From contig JALONL010000039.1 of NCBI GenBank assembly GCA_025454955.1, forward strand, positions 1-35,656: 35,656 nt of DNA, read 5' to 3'. Position 1 is the first letter of the stretch, and each line of letters opens with the position of its first letter. Source of the DNA: Bacteroidia bacterium (lineage in GTDB: Bacteria; Bacteroidota; Bacteroidia; Palsa-965). The notes beneath the pieces were generated by a model. The model was not told where the DNA came from and searched no databases. It saw nothing but the letters and a program-made list of their open reading frames with translations. This document shows positions 16,299-24,339 of this stretch, piece after piece. Made by a program: the position numbers and the translations under genes.

Positions 16299-17231
16299 TC
16301 AGAAATACCGGGGCGAAAGAGTTTCAGACTTAAATAAATCAAGATTAAACCCGATCATCAGTTCGTGCGTGCCCGTTTGTGCCGTGCGCAAACGGCCTGT
16401 GGCCCAGTCGTACGAGTAACCGATACGCAGAAACTCACCCGCATTGTATTGAATTATTCCCACAATACTTTGTTCCGACCGCAGCGAAACACCTGCCCAG
16501 AGAATTTTCTTCAACTGGAAATTCAGGTTAATATCAACCGCCGTAATGGTGGTGCCGGGATAATTGCGAATCATTACCGAAGGACTGAAAAGCACATTTT
16601 CGGAAATTACAAAAGCCCTGCCAATGGTAAAAAACAAATGCCTTTGCAATGTGGAGGTATAGGTAAGTGTATCGTTTACCTGTACACTCGAATAAGTGCC
16701 CCGGTTAAGGTGTGTGGCGGATAAGCCCCAGTAAAAGCGTTTGTTATTGAAAAACACACCGAATTTAAAATCGGGAACTGTTTGGCGGTCGCCCGACAGG
16801 GCGGCAAACACATCGTTCTCATCACGATAATCAATCTGGTTCCAGTTTATGCGGTAATTGATTACTCCTGCGCCGAGTCCGAAACCTAATTTACCTTTTC
16901 CCACGCGCACGCGGTAGGCATAACTGAGGTATGCAGCCGTGCTTCGTTTGGGACCAATCTGATCGGTGTTTATTTCAAAACCCCAGCCCACTTTGCCTTT
17001 GCGTGTGGGTGCACTGATGGCAAGTACGTTGGTGGCAGGCGCGCCGGGAAAACCCACCCATTGCCTGCGCATGAGCAGTGCCGCATTCATCATTTCGCGG
17101 CTGCCCGCCCAGGCCGGGTTTATGGCCAGCGGATTAAACATGTACTGACTGAACTGCGGATCCTGCTGCGCGAACATATCGGCAGAAAGCGTGAAGAAAA
17201 ACAATACGAATAATGTACTTATTCTTTTCAT
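16299..17231 (-). CDS. PorP/SprF family T9SS outer-membrane protein
   Basis: The 310-residue protein starts with a signal peptide (cleavage near DMFA-QQ) followed by the family hallmark QDPQFSQYMFNPLAINPAWAGS. The rest alternates beta strands of a predicted 14-strand barrel, with GWGFEINTDQIGP, YLSYAYRV and FRIGYSYDW-type segments (here LRIGYSYDWATG) typical of PorP/SprF. In Flavobacterium johnsoniae SprF is needed to deliver the type-B substrate SprB to the surface, and PorP-like genes usually sit next to their client. Here the nearest client, 11 bases upstream, is the short type-B protein at 17243-17971. This suggests it is the cognate partner or anchor for type-B proteins of this cluster. 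Confidence 0.95.
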   Translation of the reverse strand: MKRISTLFVLFFFTLSADMFAQQDPQFSQYMFNPLAINPAWAGSREMMNAALLMRRQWVGFPGAPATNVLAISAPTRKGKVGWGFEINTDQIGPKRSTAAYLSYAYRVRVGKGKLGFGLGAGVINYRINWNQIDYRDENDVFAALSGDRQTVPDFKFGVFFNNKRFYWGLSATHLNRGTYSSVQVNDTLTYTSTLQRHLFFTIGRAFVISENVLFSPSVMIRNYPGTTITAVDINLNFQLKKILWAGVSLRSEQSIVGIIQYNAGEFLRIGYSYDWATGRLRTAQTGTHELMIGFNLDLFKSETLSPRYF

Positions 17232-17242
17232 TTCCGGTCAGG

Positions 17243-17971
17243 TCAGCGGGTGAGTTCAATCCACCCTTTGTAGGTTTTTCCGTTTACCTCCACAATATAG
17301 AAATAAGTTGCGGGAGGTAAAGCATTTCCGGTATCATCATTTCCTTCCCAGCGCCGGTCGGAGTTATTATAATTCCGGGTTTCCCATACTTTTCCGCCCC
17401 AGCGGTTAAATACGGCAACGGTATTTTCGGGATATTGCTCAATAAACTCAATGGCCCAGAAATCGTTTTTTCCGTCGCTGTTGGGTGTAATTCCCGAATA
17501 AAAAATCAATTCGCAGGGGCCCACACCTTCGTTCACCACGGCCGAATCGGAATAGGTAAGCCCGATGGCATCGGTAATGGTTACATAGTAGGTGCCGGGA
17601 GCCAGCGCAGTTATTTCCTGCGTGTTGGCACCGTTGGACCAGGTATAGGTGTAAGGAGGAATTCCGCCCTGGGGCACAGCCCGCGCCCGGCCATTGTTTT
17701 CGCCCTCGCACGAAGGGTTGGCAAAAGCTACCGAGCCGCCAAGTGCCACCACGCTTTCCCACGATTGCTGAAAGCCCTGTGTGAGCACATAATTGGCTTG
17801 CGAGCAAGTAGTAATAACCACCTCGCCCGAAGAAGCCGAAAGGGAATAATTGCCCGCCGTAATCCAGCTACCCGTACTGCCAATAAGTTGCGGCGACAGC
17901 GTGTATTGTGCCGGAAGCTGCAATGCACCCATCAGCACAACTAAAATACACCATGACCACCGAAGTTTCAT
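17243..17971 (-). CDS. Short T9SS type B sorting-domain protein with one SprB-like repeat
   Basis: The 242-residue reading starts at the ATG at 17971, one base past the TAA of the preceding collagen-like gene, and gives a clean signal peptide (MKLRWSWCILVVLMGALQLPAQ). An ATG at 18016 would overlap that gene and weaken the signal. Residues about 25-75 form a short beta region (SGEVVITTCSQANYVLTQGF). Residues about 80-150 are one SprB-type repeat (GGIPPYTYTWSNGA, APGTYYVTITDA). The last about 85 residues are the CHU_C/type B sorting domain (ITPNSDGKNDFW, VFNRWGGKVWE, PPATYFYIVEVNG, KGWIELTR). It is close to a minimal type-B substrate and may be a surface adaptor rather than a large adhesin. PorP/SprF follows by 11 bases. 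Confidence 0.9.
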   Translation of the reverse strand: MKLRWSWCILVVLMGALQLPAQYTLSPQLIGSTGSWITAGNYSLSASSGEVVITTCSQANYVLTQGFQQSWESVVALGGSVAFANPSCEGENNGRARAVPQGGIPPYTYTWSNGANTQEITALAPGTYYVTITDAIGLTYSDSAVVNEGVGPCELIFYSGITPNSDGKNDFWAIEFIEQYPENTVAVFNRWGGKVWETRNYNNSDRRWEGNDDTGNALPPATYFYIVEVNGKTYKGWIELTR

Positions 17972-17972
17972 C

Positions 17973-19739
17973 TTATTCAAGACGGTAAGTAGTATAAGTG
18001 ATTTTAGAACCCACATACCTGAGGTTACTGTTTGCCCGGTAGGTATTAAACTGCAGGAAATAACTGAATTGAGAATTATCTATCACTTCGTTAAGCGGAA
18101 GTGTGGCTTGTTGTACGGAAGCGTTGCTGCTGGTGGTGGTGGTGGAATTGGCAAAATTTACCGCAATTCCATTGTTAAACGGCACCTTTACCAATGTTAC
18201 AGATACACCGTATGTAGGATCATTATCCACAAAGGAAGAGGTAATCGAATTGAGGCGCACACTATCGGGGAAATGCAACGGGAACAACATATACCCAAGT
18301 GTTCCGGCGGCTCCGGTTATCAGATAGGCGTAGGTGGGATTACCCAATACTACCGCTGTTTCATATACGCTTGGCGCCGCGCTTCTGGCATCGGCTACGG
18401 AAACGCTGTAAATGCGGGTAAGTCCGCCCGCGGCGGCATTTGTAATTGTGCCTGTGGCGCCGGTGGCTCCCGTTGCGCCGGTGGCGCCTGTGAGGCCGGT
18501 GCCTCCGGTGGCGCCAGTAGCGCCGGTGGCTCCTGTGGCGCCGGTTAATCCGGTGCTGCCGGTTGATCCATTTGCTCCGGTGGGGCCGGTGGCTCCGGTT
18601 AATCCGGTAAAGCCTGTGGCTCCGGTGACTCCTGTGGCACCGGTAGCTCCGGCCGGGCCGGTTACGCCTGTAAATCCTGTAGCGCCGGTGGCACCTGTGG
18701 CTCCTGTGGAGCCGGCTGCTCCAGTGGAGCCGGTGGCACCGGTAGCTCCTGCCGGGCCGGTTACGCCGGTAAATCCTGTGGCGCCGGTGGGTCCTGCCGC
18801 TCCTGTGGGGCCAACTGCACCAGTGGAGCCGGTGGCACCCGTAGCGCCCGCAATTCCAGTGGAGCCGGTGGCACCCGTAGCGCCGGTAGCGCCAATGTTA
18901 CCTGTGGGGCCCACATCGCCCGAAGGGCCGGTGGCTCCCGTTGCTCCGGCAATTCCGGTGGCACCAGTGGGGCCGGGATCGCCTGAGGGGCCGGTAGCGC
19001 CGGTGGCACCCACATCGCCCGAAGGGCCGGTGGCGCCGGTGGCTCCGACAATTCCGGTAGCACCAGTGGGGCCGGGATCACCTGAGGGGCCGGTAGCGCC
19101 GGTAGGCCCCACCGCACCCGGATCGCCGGCATCGCCCGAAGGGCCTGTGGCGCCGGTAGCTCCCGTGGGGCCCGGATCGCCTGAGGGGCCTGTAGCTCCT
19201 GCTACTCCGGTGGCACCAATGGCTCCTGTGGGTCCCGAAGGGCCCGGATCGCCCGAGGGGCCGGTGGCGCCGGTAAGTCCGGTGGCGCCTGCAGGGCCGG
19301 TAGCGCCGGTGGCTCCGGCCGGACCATTTTGCGCATACAATGCATAAGGCACCGACTGGATGACGGTTGCCCCCATATTAATCCATCCCTGATTTTGTAC
19401 GTTTATTTCTACCTGCAGGGTGAAATTGGGATTTATCCCCCAGGGAATGGCTGAAAATGCTGTGGTACTGGCAGTTGTTGGTGTTCCCGAACCCACCACT
19501 GCATTAATTAACCCAAATGCATTGGTAGTTATGGAAAGATGTTCTTCCTGATAATAAAAGGTAAGTGCGGGGTCGGTAATGGTAAACCTCACCGCTACGG
19601 ACTGATTGACCAGCACTTGTCCATTAGCATCACGCGCCACTGCCTGATAGTTAAATCCCGGCGGGGCCTGCGCAAAGAGTTGTACCGACAAAAATCCAAA
19701 TGTCAGCAACAACCACATTAAGGGTTTGCTCATTTTCAT
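17973..19739 (-). CDS. Secreted collagen-like (Gly-X-Y) protein
   Basis: The 588-residue protein has a signal peptide (to about residue 24, LFA-QA) and an N-terminal domain opening with the PPGFNYQAVARDANG motif that often precedes collagen-like tracts in Bacteroidota. Residues 139-430 are an unbroken run of about 97 Gly-X-Y triplets dominated by GAT, GPT, GPS and GDP. A C-terminal globular domain of 158 residues follows (SVADARSAAPSVYETAVVL to TYTTYRLE) and probably trimerises the stalk. There is no T9SS sorting domain, so its export to the surface is not explained. The many threonines in Y position resemble Bacillus BclA-type stalks, where they carry O-glycans. It is tightly packed between two type-B substrate genes. 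Confidence 0.9.
   Translation of the reverse strand: MKMSKPLMWLLLTFGFLSVQLFAQAPPGFNYQAVARDANGQVLVNQSVAVRFTITDPALTFYYQEEHLSITTNAFGLINAVVGSGTPTTASTTAFSAIPWGINPNFTLQVEINVQNQGWINMGATVIQSVPYALYAQNGPAGATGATGPAGATGLTGATGPSGDPGPSGPTGAIGATGVAGATGPSGDPGPTGATGATGPSGDAGDPGAVGPTGATGPSGDPGPTGATGIVGATGATGPSGDVGATGATGPSGDPGPTGATGIAGATGATGPSGDVGPTGNIGATGATGATGSTGIAGATGATGSTGAVGPTGAAGPTGATGFTGVTGPAGATGATGSTGAAGSTGATGATGATGFTGVTGPAGATGATGVTGATGFTGLTGATGPTGANGSTGSTGLTGATGATGATGATGGTGLTGATGATGATGATGTITNAAAGGLTRIYSVSVADARSAAPSVYETAVVLGNPTYAYLITGAAGTLGYMLFPLHFPDSVRLNSITSSFVDNDPTYGVSVTLVKVPFNNGIAVNFANSTTTTSSNASVQQATLPLNEVIDNSQFSYFLQFNTYRANSNLRYVGSKITYTTYRLE
18450..19325 (-). repeat. Gly-X-Y coding repeat (about 97 triplets)
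   Basis: A 9-base-periodic tract encoding uninterrupted Gly-X-Y triplets. Longer units built on GATGPSGDPGPTGATG recur in the N-terminal half, while the C-terminal half is mostly GAT/GST/GFTG. Such tracts are prone to length change by recombination and to assembly collapse. Confidence 0.88.
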
Positions 19740-19781
19740 GGGGCTTGTAATCTTTATTTAAATCAAACAGATAGCAGGGGG

Positions 19782-22382
19782 TCACCTGTTTAATTCTATC
19801 CAGCCTTTTTTGGTAACGCTGTTTGTACGTACGATATAGAAATAGGTTCCGTCGGGAAGTTGCTGACCAGTACTGTCATCACCCTTCCATATATTATCGT
19901 TGTTGTTGTATTGGCCTGTTTCCCAGACCATTAAACCCCAACGATTGTAAATTTGCACATTAACTCCCCGAATACCAGTAATTCCATCAATTACCCACAC
20001 ATCGTTTTTTCCATCACCATTGGGCGTGATACCGGAATATGTTTCCACTTCATTTTGTCCGCCGGTTCCGCCGCCAGTATTACATGCGCTTGCATCCACC
20101 GTAATCAGAAATGAAGCCGTTCCGGTGCAGATACCAGAGGTATCTTCCACTGATACGGTAATTGTAGTCACACCCGGTGTCTGACCGGCAATAAATGATA
20201 CGGTTTGATCGGTAACAGCACCAATATCGGGTGCAGGGCTCCAGGTAATTGTGTTTACTGCGGGATTGAAGTTTACCCCGGCAGTAATAGTATCGCCGGG
20301 GCAAACCGTGGTATCGGAATTTGACACTACTGTCGGTGGTTCAATGACATTTACTGCAAATAAATATGGAATACCAATGCATCCTTCCGGTGTGCTGTAT
20401 GCTACCACATAATAAGTAATTCCGGATGTTGTTACCGGTGGTATAAATGGGTTTGAAATAGTTACATTGTTAAAAGTGGTATCTGCCCACCCCAAAATAT
20501 TAGGTGGATTGGAAGGCGCGAATAACTGCGGGGCCGGATCGCCAAGGCAAACATTAACCAGAGTGCCAAACTGGACAGATGGGGGCGGAAGCTGCGGCAA
20601 TACATTAATTGTATCAGTAATACTTTCCGAACATCCTGTGATGGCATCGGTATAAGTATATAATACTTCCACTGAGTATGGAGACTGTGAGGTTACAAGT
20701 GAAATTATGCCGCTGTCGCTGTCAATGCTCACTCCGGCCACCGGCGTAAGTATGCTGAACACGCCTCCCAAAGTAGTGCTGGCGTCGGGCGCAAGCGAGG
20801 TTACAGTCCAGCAGACAGGGTTATTGCTGTAATTCATTGCAATAACCGGCGGCGTGGGACTTGTAATGAAAATTGAGTCGATAATGGTGCAATTATTCAC
20901 GGCATCAAAAACAATACATTGCACCCAGCCATTGGGCAGGTTAGTAGCCGTATCGGTAAGGCTCACAGTGGTTGAGCCGCTCAACCAGGTATAGTTTACA
21001 TTATTGCTTCCTACCACCACAGCATGTGCGCTTCCCGAACCCGGCGTGCAATCGCCTCCGGTTTGCGTGAGAAACAACTGTATCGAAGGTGGCAGATATA
21101 TACTTACAAAAGTGGTGCATGTGGTGGTAAGATCAATGGCTCGCACCACATAATCCTCGCTGCCCAGGTTTGGGAAAAAAAACTGGCCTGTACTGCTCGC
21201 TCCCGAGTCGATAGGAGTGTTGAGATCGGAATTCAGGTATAATGTATAGGACATTGTGTTGCCTATATTAAACGAACTGGTGAGCGCAATAACCCCGCTG
21301 TTGGGTGTGGCACAGTTTACCTGGGTAAATGTGATGAACGGTGCGCGGCAGCACTGGGTGTGCAGATCTATTTCGCTTACAAAATTATCTTCGCAGTCGT
21401 TTTGCGTATTGGAGTTGCCATATACTTCGTCGCTGTAAACTTTAACGGTTACGAAAAGATCATAATTAAAACTGCACAAGCTGTCGGTCTCCACACTCCA
21501 GCAACCGTTAAGATTGGTAAAGGATGAAATAGAAGGGTCGCCGGCGTTGTTTGAGGGAATACTGTCGCCATCGGGGTCGAAGTAAAAACCCGGAATAAGC
21601 ACCTGTGGCGTTGTGAGCCATATCCATCCCGGGCCGGGTGGGGTAACGGGTTGCAACGTAGCTTCATCCCAATCGGCGCCAAGCAGTGCGGGGCCCATGT
21701 AATGCGGATATTGAGTGGTTGTACTTTCCCACCCGGTAAGATTGACACACATGGTTACCTGCTGGTTGAGCGGGTAAACACCGTAAAGCGGAGAAGGAAA
21801 CATGCTTATCTGTGCGCGCTGCGCACAATCATCGCAATCATTTTCGGCCTCGAGTTGAATAACAAATGAACCTGTATCCTGATAACGCTGACCGCCTATT
21901 TCAATGTAATAGTCCACACCGGCTGTAGTAAGAATTTCCTCGGTGTGCTGGCCGTTGTTTATGGCAATACAGTTTAGCGGCAAAAGCTGATAGGGCGAAA
22001 GATTGGGGCCATTGCCTTTCCAGATGCGTATATAGCATGTGTCGAAACCGGGCGATGTGAGCGACTGAAAATCGAGCTGAACGTAGTTTGAGTTTGTCCG
22101 GAATTTATACCATACATCAGGGCTGCCTCCCGAAAAACAGCCGGATGGAGTTTGGTAGTCATAATTTGAAGTAGCAAAAGCCGTGGTGCCTGTATCAATG
22201 ATTACATTTCCATAGCCTCCCAGCGGACAGGGACTGGGCGAAAAGAGTAAGCCCAGATCGTGCGCATTGGCTGCATCGTCGTTTGGCGGCGGTGGCGGCG
22301 ACACACTCTGTGCCGGAAGACAAACAGCCATACCTGAAAAAATCAGGAAAAGGTAAATTATTCGCAGAGGGTGCAATGACAT
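19782..22382 (-). CDS. Large T9SS type B surface protein with Ig-like domains
   Basis: The 866-residue protein has a signal peptide (cleavage near CLPA-QS) and then a short proline run. Residues about 34-180 resemble a PPC/jelly-roll beta domain (SPDVWYKFRTNSNYVQLDF, GVDYYIEIGGQRYQDTGSF). A cysteine-rich segment with acidic, calcium-like sequence follows (DPDGDSIPSNNAGD), then several Ig-like/PKD-like units to about residue 780 (for example QTPGVTTITVSVEDTSG). The last about 80 residues are the CHU_C/type B sorting domain (YSGITPNGDGKNDVW, QIYNRWGLMVWE, LPDGTYFYIVRTN, KGWIELNR). It should be exported by T9SS and held at the surface. Its sorting domain is very similar to that of the protein at 17243-17971, suggesting shared handling by the PorP/SprF protein encoded downstream. 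Confidence 0.92.
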   Translation of the reverse strand: MSLHPLRIIYLFLIFSGMAVCLPAQSVSPPPPPNDDAANAHDLGLLFSPSPCPLGGYGNVIIDTGTTAFATSNYDYQTPSGCFSGGSPDVWYKFRTNSNYVQLDFQSLTSPGFDTCYIRIWKGNGPNLSPYQLLPLNCIAINNGQHTEEILTTAGVDYYIEIGGQRYQDTGSFVIQLEAENDCDDCAQRAQISMFPSPLYGVYPLNQQVTMCVNLTGWESTTTQYPHYMGPALLGADWDEATLQPVTPPGPGWIWLTTPQVLIPGFYFDPDGDSIPSNNAGDPSISSFTNLNGCWSVETDSLCSFNYDLFVTVKVYSDEVYGNSNTQNDCEDNFVSEIDLHTQCCRAPFITFTQVNCATPNSGVIALTSSFNIGNTMSYTLYLNSDLNTPIDSGASSTGQFFFPNLGSEDYVVRAIDLTTTCTTFVSIYLPPSIQLFLTQTGGDCTPGSGSAHAVVVGSNNVNYTWLSGSTTVSLTDTATNLPNGWVQCIVFDAVNNCTIIDSIFITSPTPPVIAMNYSNNPVCWTVTSLAPDASTTLGGVFSILTPVAGVSIDSDSGIISLVTSQSPYSVEVLYTYTDAITGCSESITDTINVLPQLPPPSVQFGTLVNVCLGDPAPQLFAPSNPPNILGWADTTFNNVTISNPFIPPVTTSGITYYVVAYSTPEGCIGIPYLFAVNVIEPPTVVSNSDTTVCPGDTITAGVNFNPAVNTITWSPAPDIGAVTDQTVSFIAGQTPGVTTITVSVEDTSGICTGTASFLITVDASACNTGGGTGGQNEVETYSGITPNGDGKNDVWVIDGITGIRGVNVQIYNRWGLMVWETGQYNNNDNIWKGDDSTGQQLPDGTYFYIVRTNSVTKKGWIELNR

Positions 22383-22427
22383 ATTCCGATACTGATTATC
22401 CGAAAGGTAGTAAAAATCGGGAATACA

Positions 22428-24218
22428 TTACTGTATGCGGAAACCCATAACCAGCACATCGTCCACCTGTTCGAGGTTGCCTCTCCAGTTTTCGATGGTT
22501 TCGTCGAGCATTTTTCGCTGCACTTCCATTGATTTTTCGTGTATGGAAGTGAGGTAGCTTCTGAACTGGCCCACCATAAATTTTTTGCCTTTGGGCCCGC
22601 CAAACTGATCGGCGTATCCATCGGAGAAAAGGTAAATCATATCGCCTTTCTGCAGTGGTATGGTGGTGTTGTTAAAGCTGTGCGGGCCGCCATATTCGGT
22701 GTAGCCTATGGCTACTTTGTCGGCTTTGTGCTCAATGAGTTGGCCGTTGCGGAAAAGGTAAAGCGGATTGTTTGCCCCGGCCATTTCCATGGTGTATGTT
22801 TCGGGGTCAATGATGCAGATGGTCATGTCCATACCATCGCGCACGGCCGAATCATCGACATGCTGGTTGATGGTTTTTGCGGCCAGTTTATTGAGCTGGT
22901 CGAGCACCTGCCCTGCGGTTTGCACGTCTTTTTGGCGTATTACCTGATTGAGCATGTTGTGGGCCACAATGCTCATGAACGCGCCCGGCACACCGTGTCC
23001 GGTACAATCTATAACGGCCACAATTATTTTGCCGCCTTTTTCGTGCAGCCAGTAAAAATCGCCGCTTACAATGTCTTTGGGCTTGAAGAGGATAAACGAT
23101 TCGGGCAGCAGGCGGTTTACGGTAACGGCCGGGGGCAATATAGCTTCCTGCAGGCGTTTGGCGTAGCGGATACTGTCTGTAACGTGCTTGTAGAGGATTT
23201 CGAGCTTGCGGTTCTGCACTTCGATTTCCTCTTTCTGGCGCACCACTTCTTCGGTGCGTTCAATTACCTTGGCCTCCAGCACGCGTTCGTTCTCGCGCAG
23301 GTCGGCGCGCATTCGCAGCAGGGCATAACCGAGGGTATCTTCGTCGGAAAGGGGCTGATAATGCGAACTGAAATTGCCCGAACCCACTTCGTGCGCAAAT
23401 TCGGTGGTGCTTTTCATCGACGATACGAGGCTGTTGAGGGCCATCGACATATCGCCTATTTCGTCGTTGCGGTTTTTAATGGGTTCCTGCGGCAGCACCC
23501 CGCGTGCCATTTTGGCCAGAATGTTTCTGAGCGACTGCACCGGGCGGGTAATGCTTCGGGTGGTAAACATGGCAATGATAATACCACCCACGGGCAAAAT
23601 AATGAGCAGCAGCAGCACCACAAACTGCAACAGACTGAACGAGGAAATAATTTCTTTCCGTTTCTGCGAGGCGGCTTTGTACTGCGCATCAATTAAACGG
23701 TCGAGCTTTATGGTAATGCGGCGGGTGTATTGCTGCACATCTTCATCGTCGTCGAGCACCATGGGTTCTATGAAGAACATCACATTGGCGTCGCTGTAAT
23801 CCGATGGCTGGCTCAGGCTGGTCATTACCTGGCGGTGAGCATCCCAGAGGCTGCGGCAGTCGGTGAAAATGGAGTCGATTAATTTTTTTTCCGAATCGCT
23901 CCAGTTTACCGAAAGTGCGTCGAGTTCTTTTTCGAGTTTGGGATAGTCGGTATCAATGAGTGTGCGCAGGCGCTCCTTGTCGTACGAAAAAAGCTCGACC
24001 TTGATCCAGCTGGTAATGTAGTTGCGCGAGCGGGCCACCAGCAAACGCATTTCCTGCAGGGCATCAATGGACGGAGTGTAAATGTTGGCAACCGTGTCGT
24101 TGTTTTTGCGGCTTTTGCTGATGGTGTTCAACGTAAGCGCAAAAGCTACCAGTGTCAAAAAAATTAAGACACCGAAGCCAAGGCTGATCTTTCTGCTGAT
24201 TGTAAAGCGGAATGCCAT
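22428..24218 (-). CDS. Membrane sensor HAMP-PP2C (SpoIIE-type) phosphatase
   Basis: A 596-residue inner-membrane protein from the ATG at 24218 (a TTG 15 bases earlier is also open). Transmembrane segments are at about 13-31 and 197-218, enclosing a four-helix extracytoplasmic sensor of about 165 residues. HAMP (RSITRPVQSLRNILAKMARG) covers about 220-272, and a coiled coil (VIERTEEVVRQKEEIEVQN) covers about 310-345. The PP2C/SpoIIE Ser/Thr phosphatase domain covers about 375-596. Metal-binding acidic motifs are all there: SGDFYW (Asp387), AVIDCTGHGVPGAF (Asp404), GMDMTIC (Asp464), YLFSDGYADQFGG (Asp533) and QVDDVLVMG. It probably dephosphorylates a partner-switch (STAS/anti-sigma type) protein, but none is encoded in the window. 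The genes before it encode YfiR-like and TPR periplasmic proteins, possible inputs to the sensor. Confidence 0.94.
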   Translation of the reverse strand: MAFRFTISRKISLGFGVLIFLTLVAFALTLNTISKSRKNNDTVANIYTPSIDALQEMRLLVARSRNYITSWIKVELFSYDKERLRTLIDTDYPKLEKELDALSVNWSDSEKKLIDSIFTDCRSLWDAHRQVMTSLSQPSDYSDANVMFFIEPMVLDDDEDVQQYTRRITIKLDRLIDAQYKAASQKRKEIISSFSLLQFVVLLLLIILPVGGIIIAMFTTRSITRPVQSLRNILAKMARGVLPQEPIKNRNDEIGDMSMALNSLVSSMKSTTEFAHEVGSGNFSSHYQPLSDEDTLGYALLRMRADLRENERVLEAKVIERTEEVVRQKEEIEVQNRKLEILYKHVTDSIRYAKRLQEAILPPAVTVNRLLPESFILFKPKDIVSGDFYWLHEKGGKIIVAVIDCTGHGVPGAFMSIVAHNMLNQVIRQKDVQTAGQVLDQLNKLAAKTINQHVDDSAVRDGMDMTICIIDPETYTMEMAGANNPLYLFRNGQLIEHKADKVAIGYTEYGGPHSFNNTTIPLQKGDMIYLFSDGYADQFGGPKGKKFMVGQFRSYLTSIHEKSMEVQRKMLDETIENWRGNLEQVDDVLVMGFRIQ

Positions 24219-24260
24219 GAGGTTGAACTGCAAAGTTGCATTATTTTTTCAAATACCAGC

Positions 24261-24277
24261 ACTTTACAGCCGCTGTA
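24261..24277. promoter_or_regulatory. Perfect palindrome upstream of the phosphatase gene (possible operator)
   Basis: TTTACAG-CCG-CTGTAAA: seven-base arms with a three-base centre. It lies 43 bases before the phosphatase ATG and just downstream of a candidate -7 box. It is not followed by a T run, so it is not a terminator. A dimeric repressor site is possible. Confidence 0.4.
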
Positions 24278-24290
24278 AACCTTACCGGAT

Positions 24291-24298
24291 ACCAAAAT
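24291..24298 (-). promoter_or_regulatory. Candidate -7 element for the phosphatase gene
   Basis: Minus-strand TAATTTTG matches TAnnTTTG in the 121-base gap before the ATG at 24218. The upstream half is poor (TTTTC at about 15 bases). If real, initiation would be near 24285, with the palindrome at 24261-24277 in the early leader. Confidence 0.3.
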
Positions 24299-24339
24299 TA
24301 ATATGAAATGGTGGTGAAAAGCCTTCCCGCAGACCTGCT

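Noticed and set aside
18412..19347. 311-codon open frame on the plus strand, rich in Pro-Val-Ala (PVAPVAP repeats).
   Set aside because: It is the exact antisense of the Gly-X-Y tract; the repeat has no stop codons in that frame. No signal, ribosome site or domain.
19740..19781. Independent promoter for the collagen-like gene.
   Set aside because: The 42-base gap has a TTTG but no TAnnTTTG at a usable distance.
22383..22427. Terminator between the phosphatase and the 866-residue surface protein genes.
   Set aside because: ATTCCCGAT/ATCGGAATA pairing is imperfect, the loop is over 25 bases and no T run follows.
22539..23696. 385-codon open frame on the plus strand.
   Set aside because: Antisense to the HAMP-PP2C gene, whose sense frame has all catalytic motifs; the antisense product is His- and Gly-rich without known domains.
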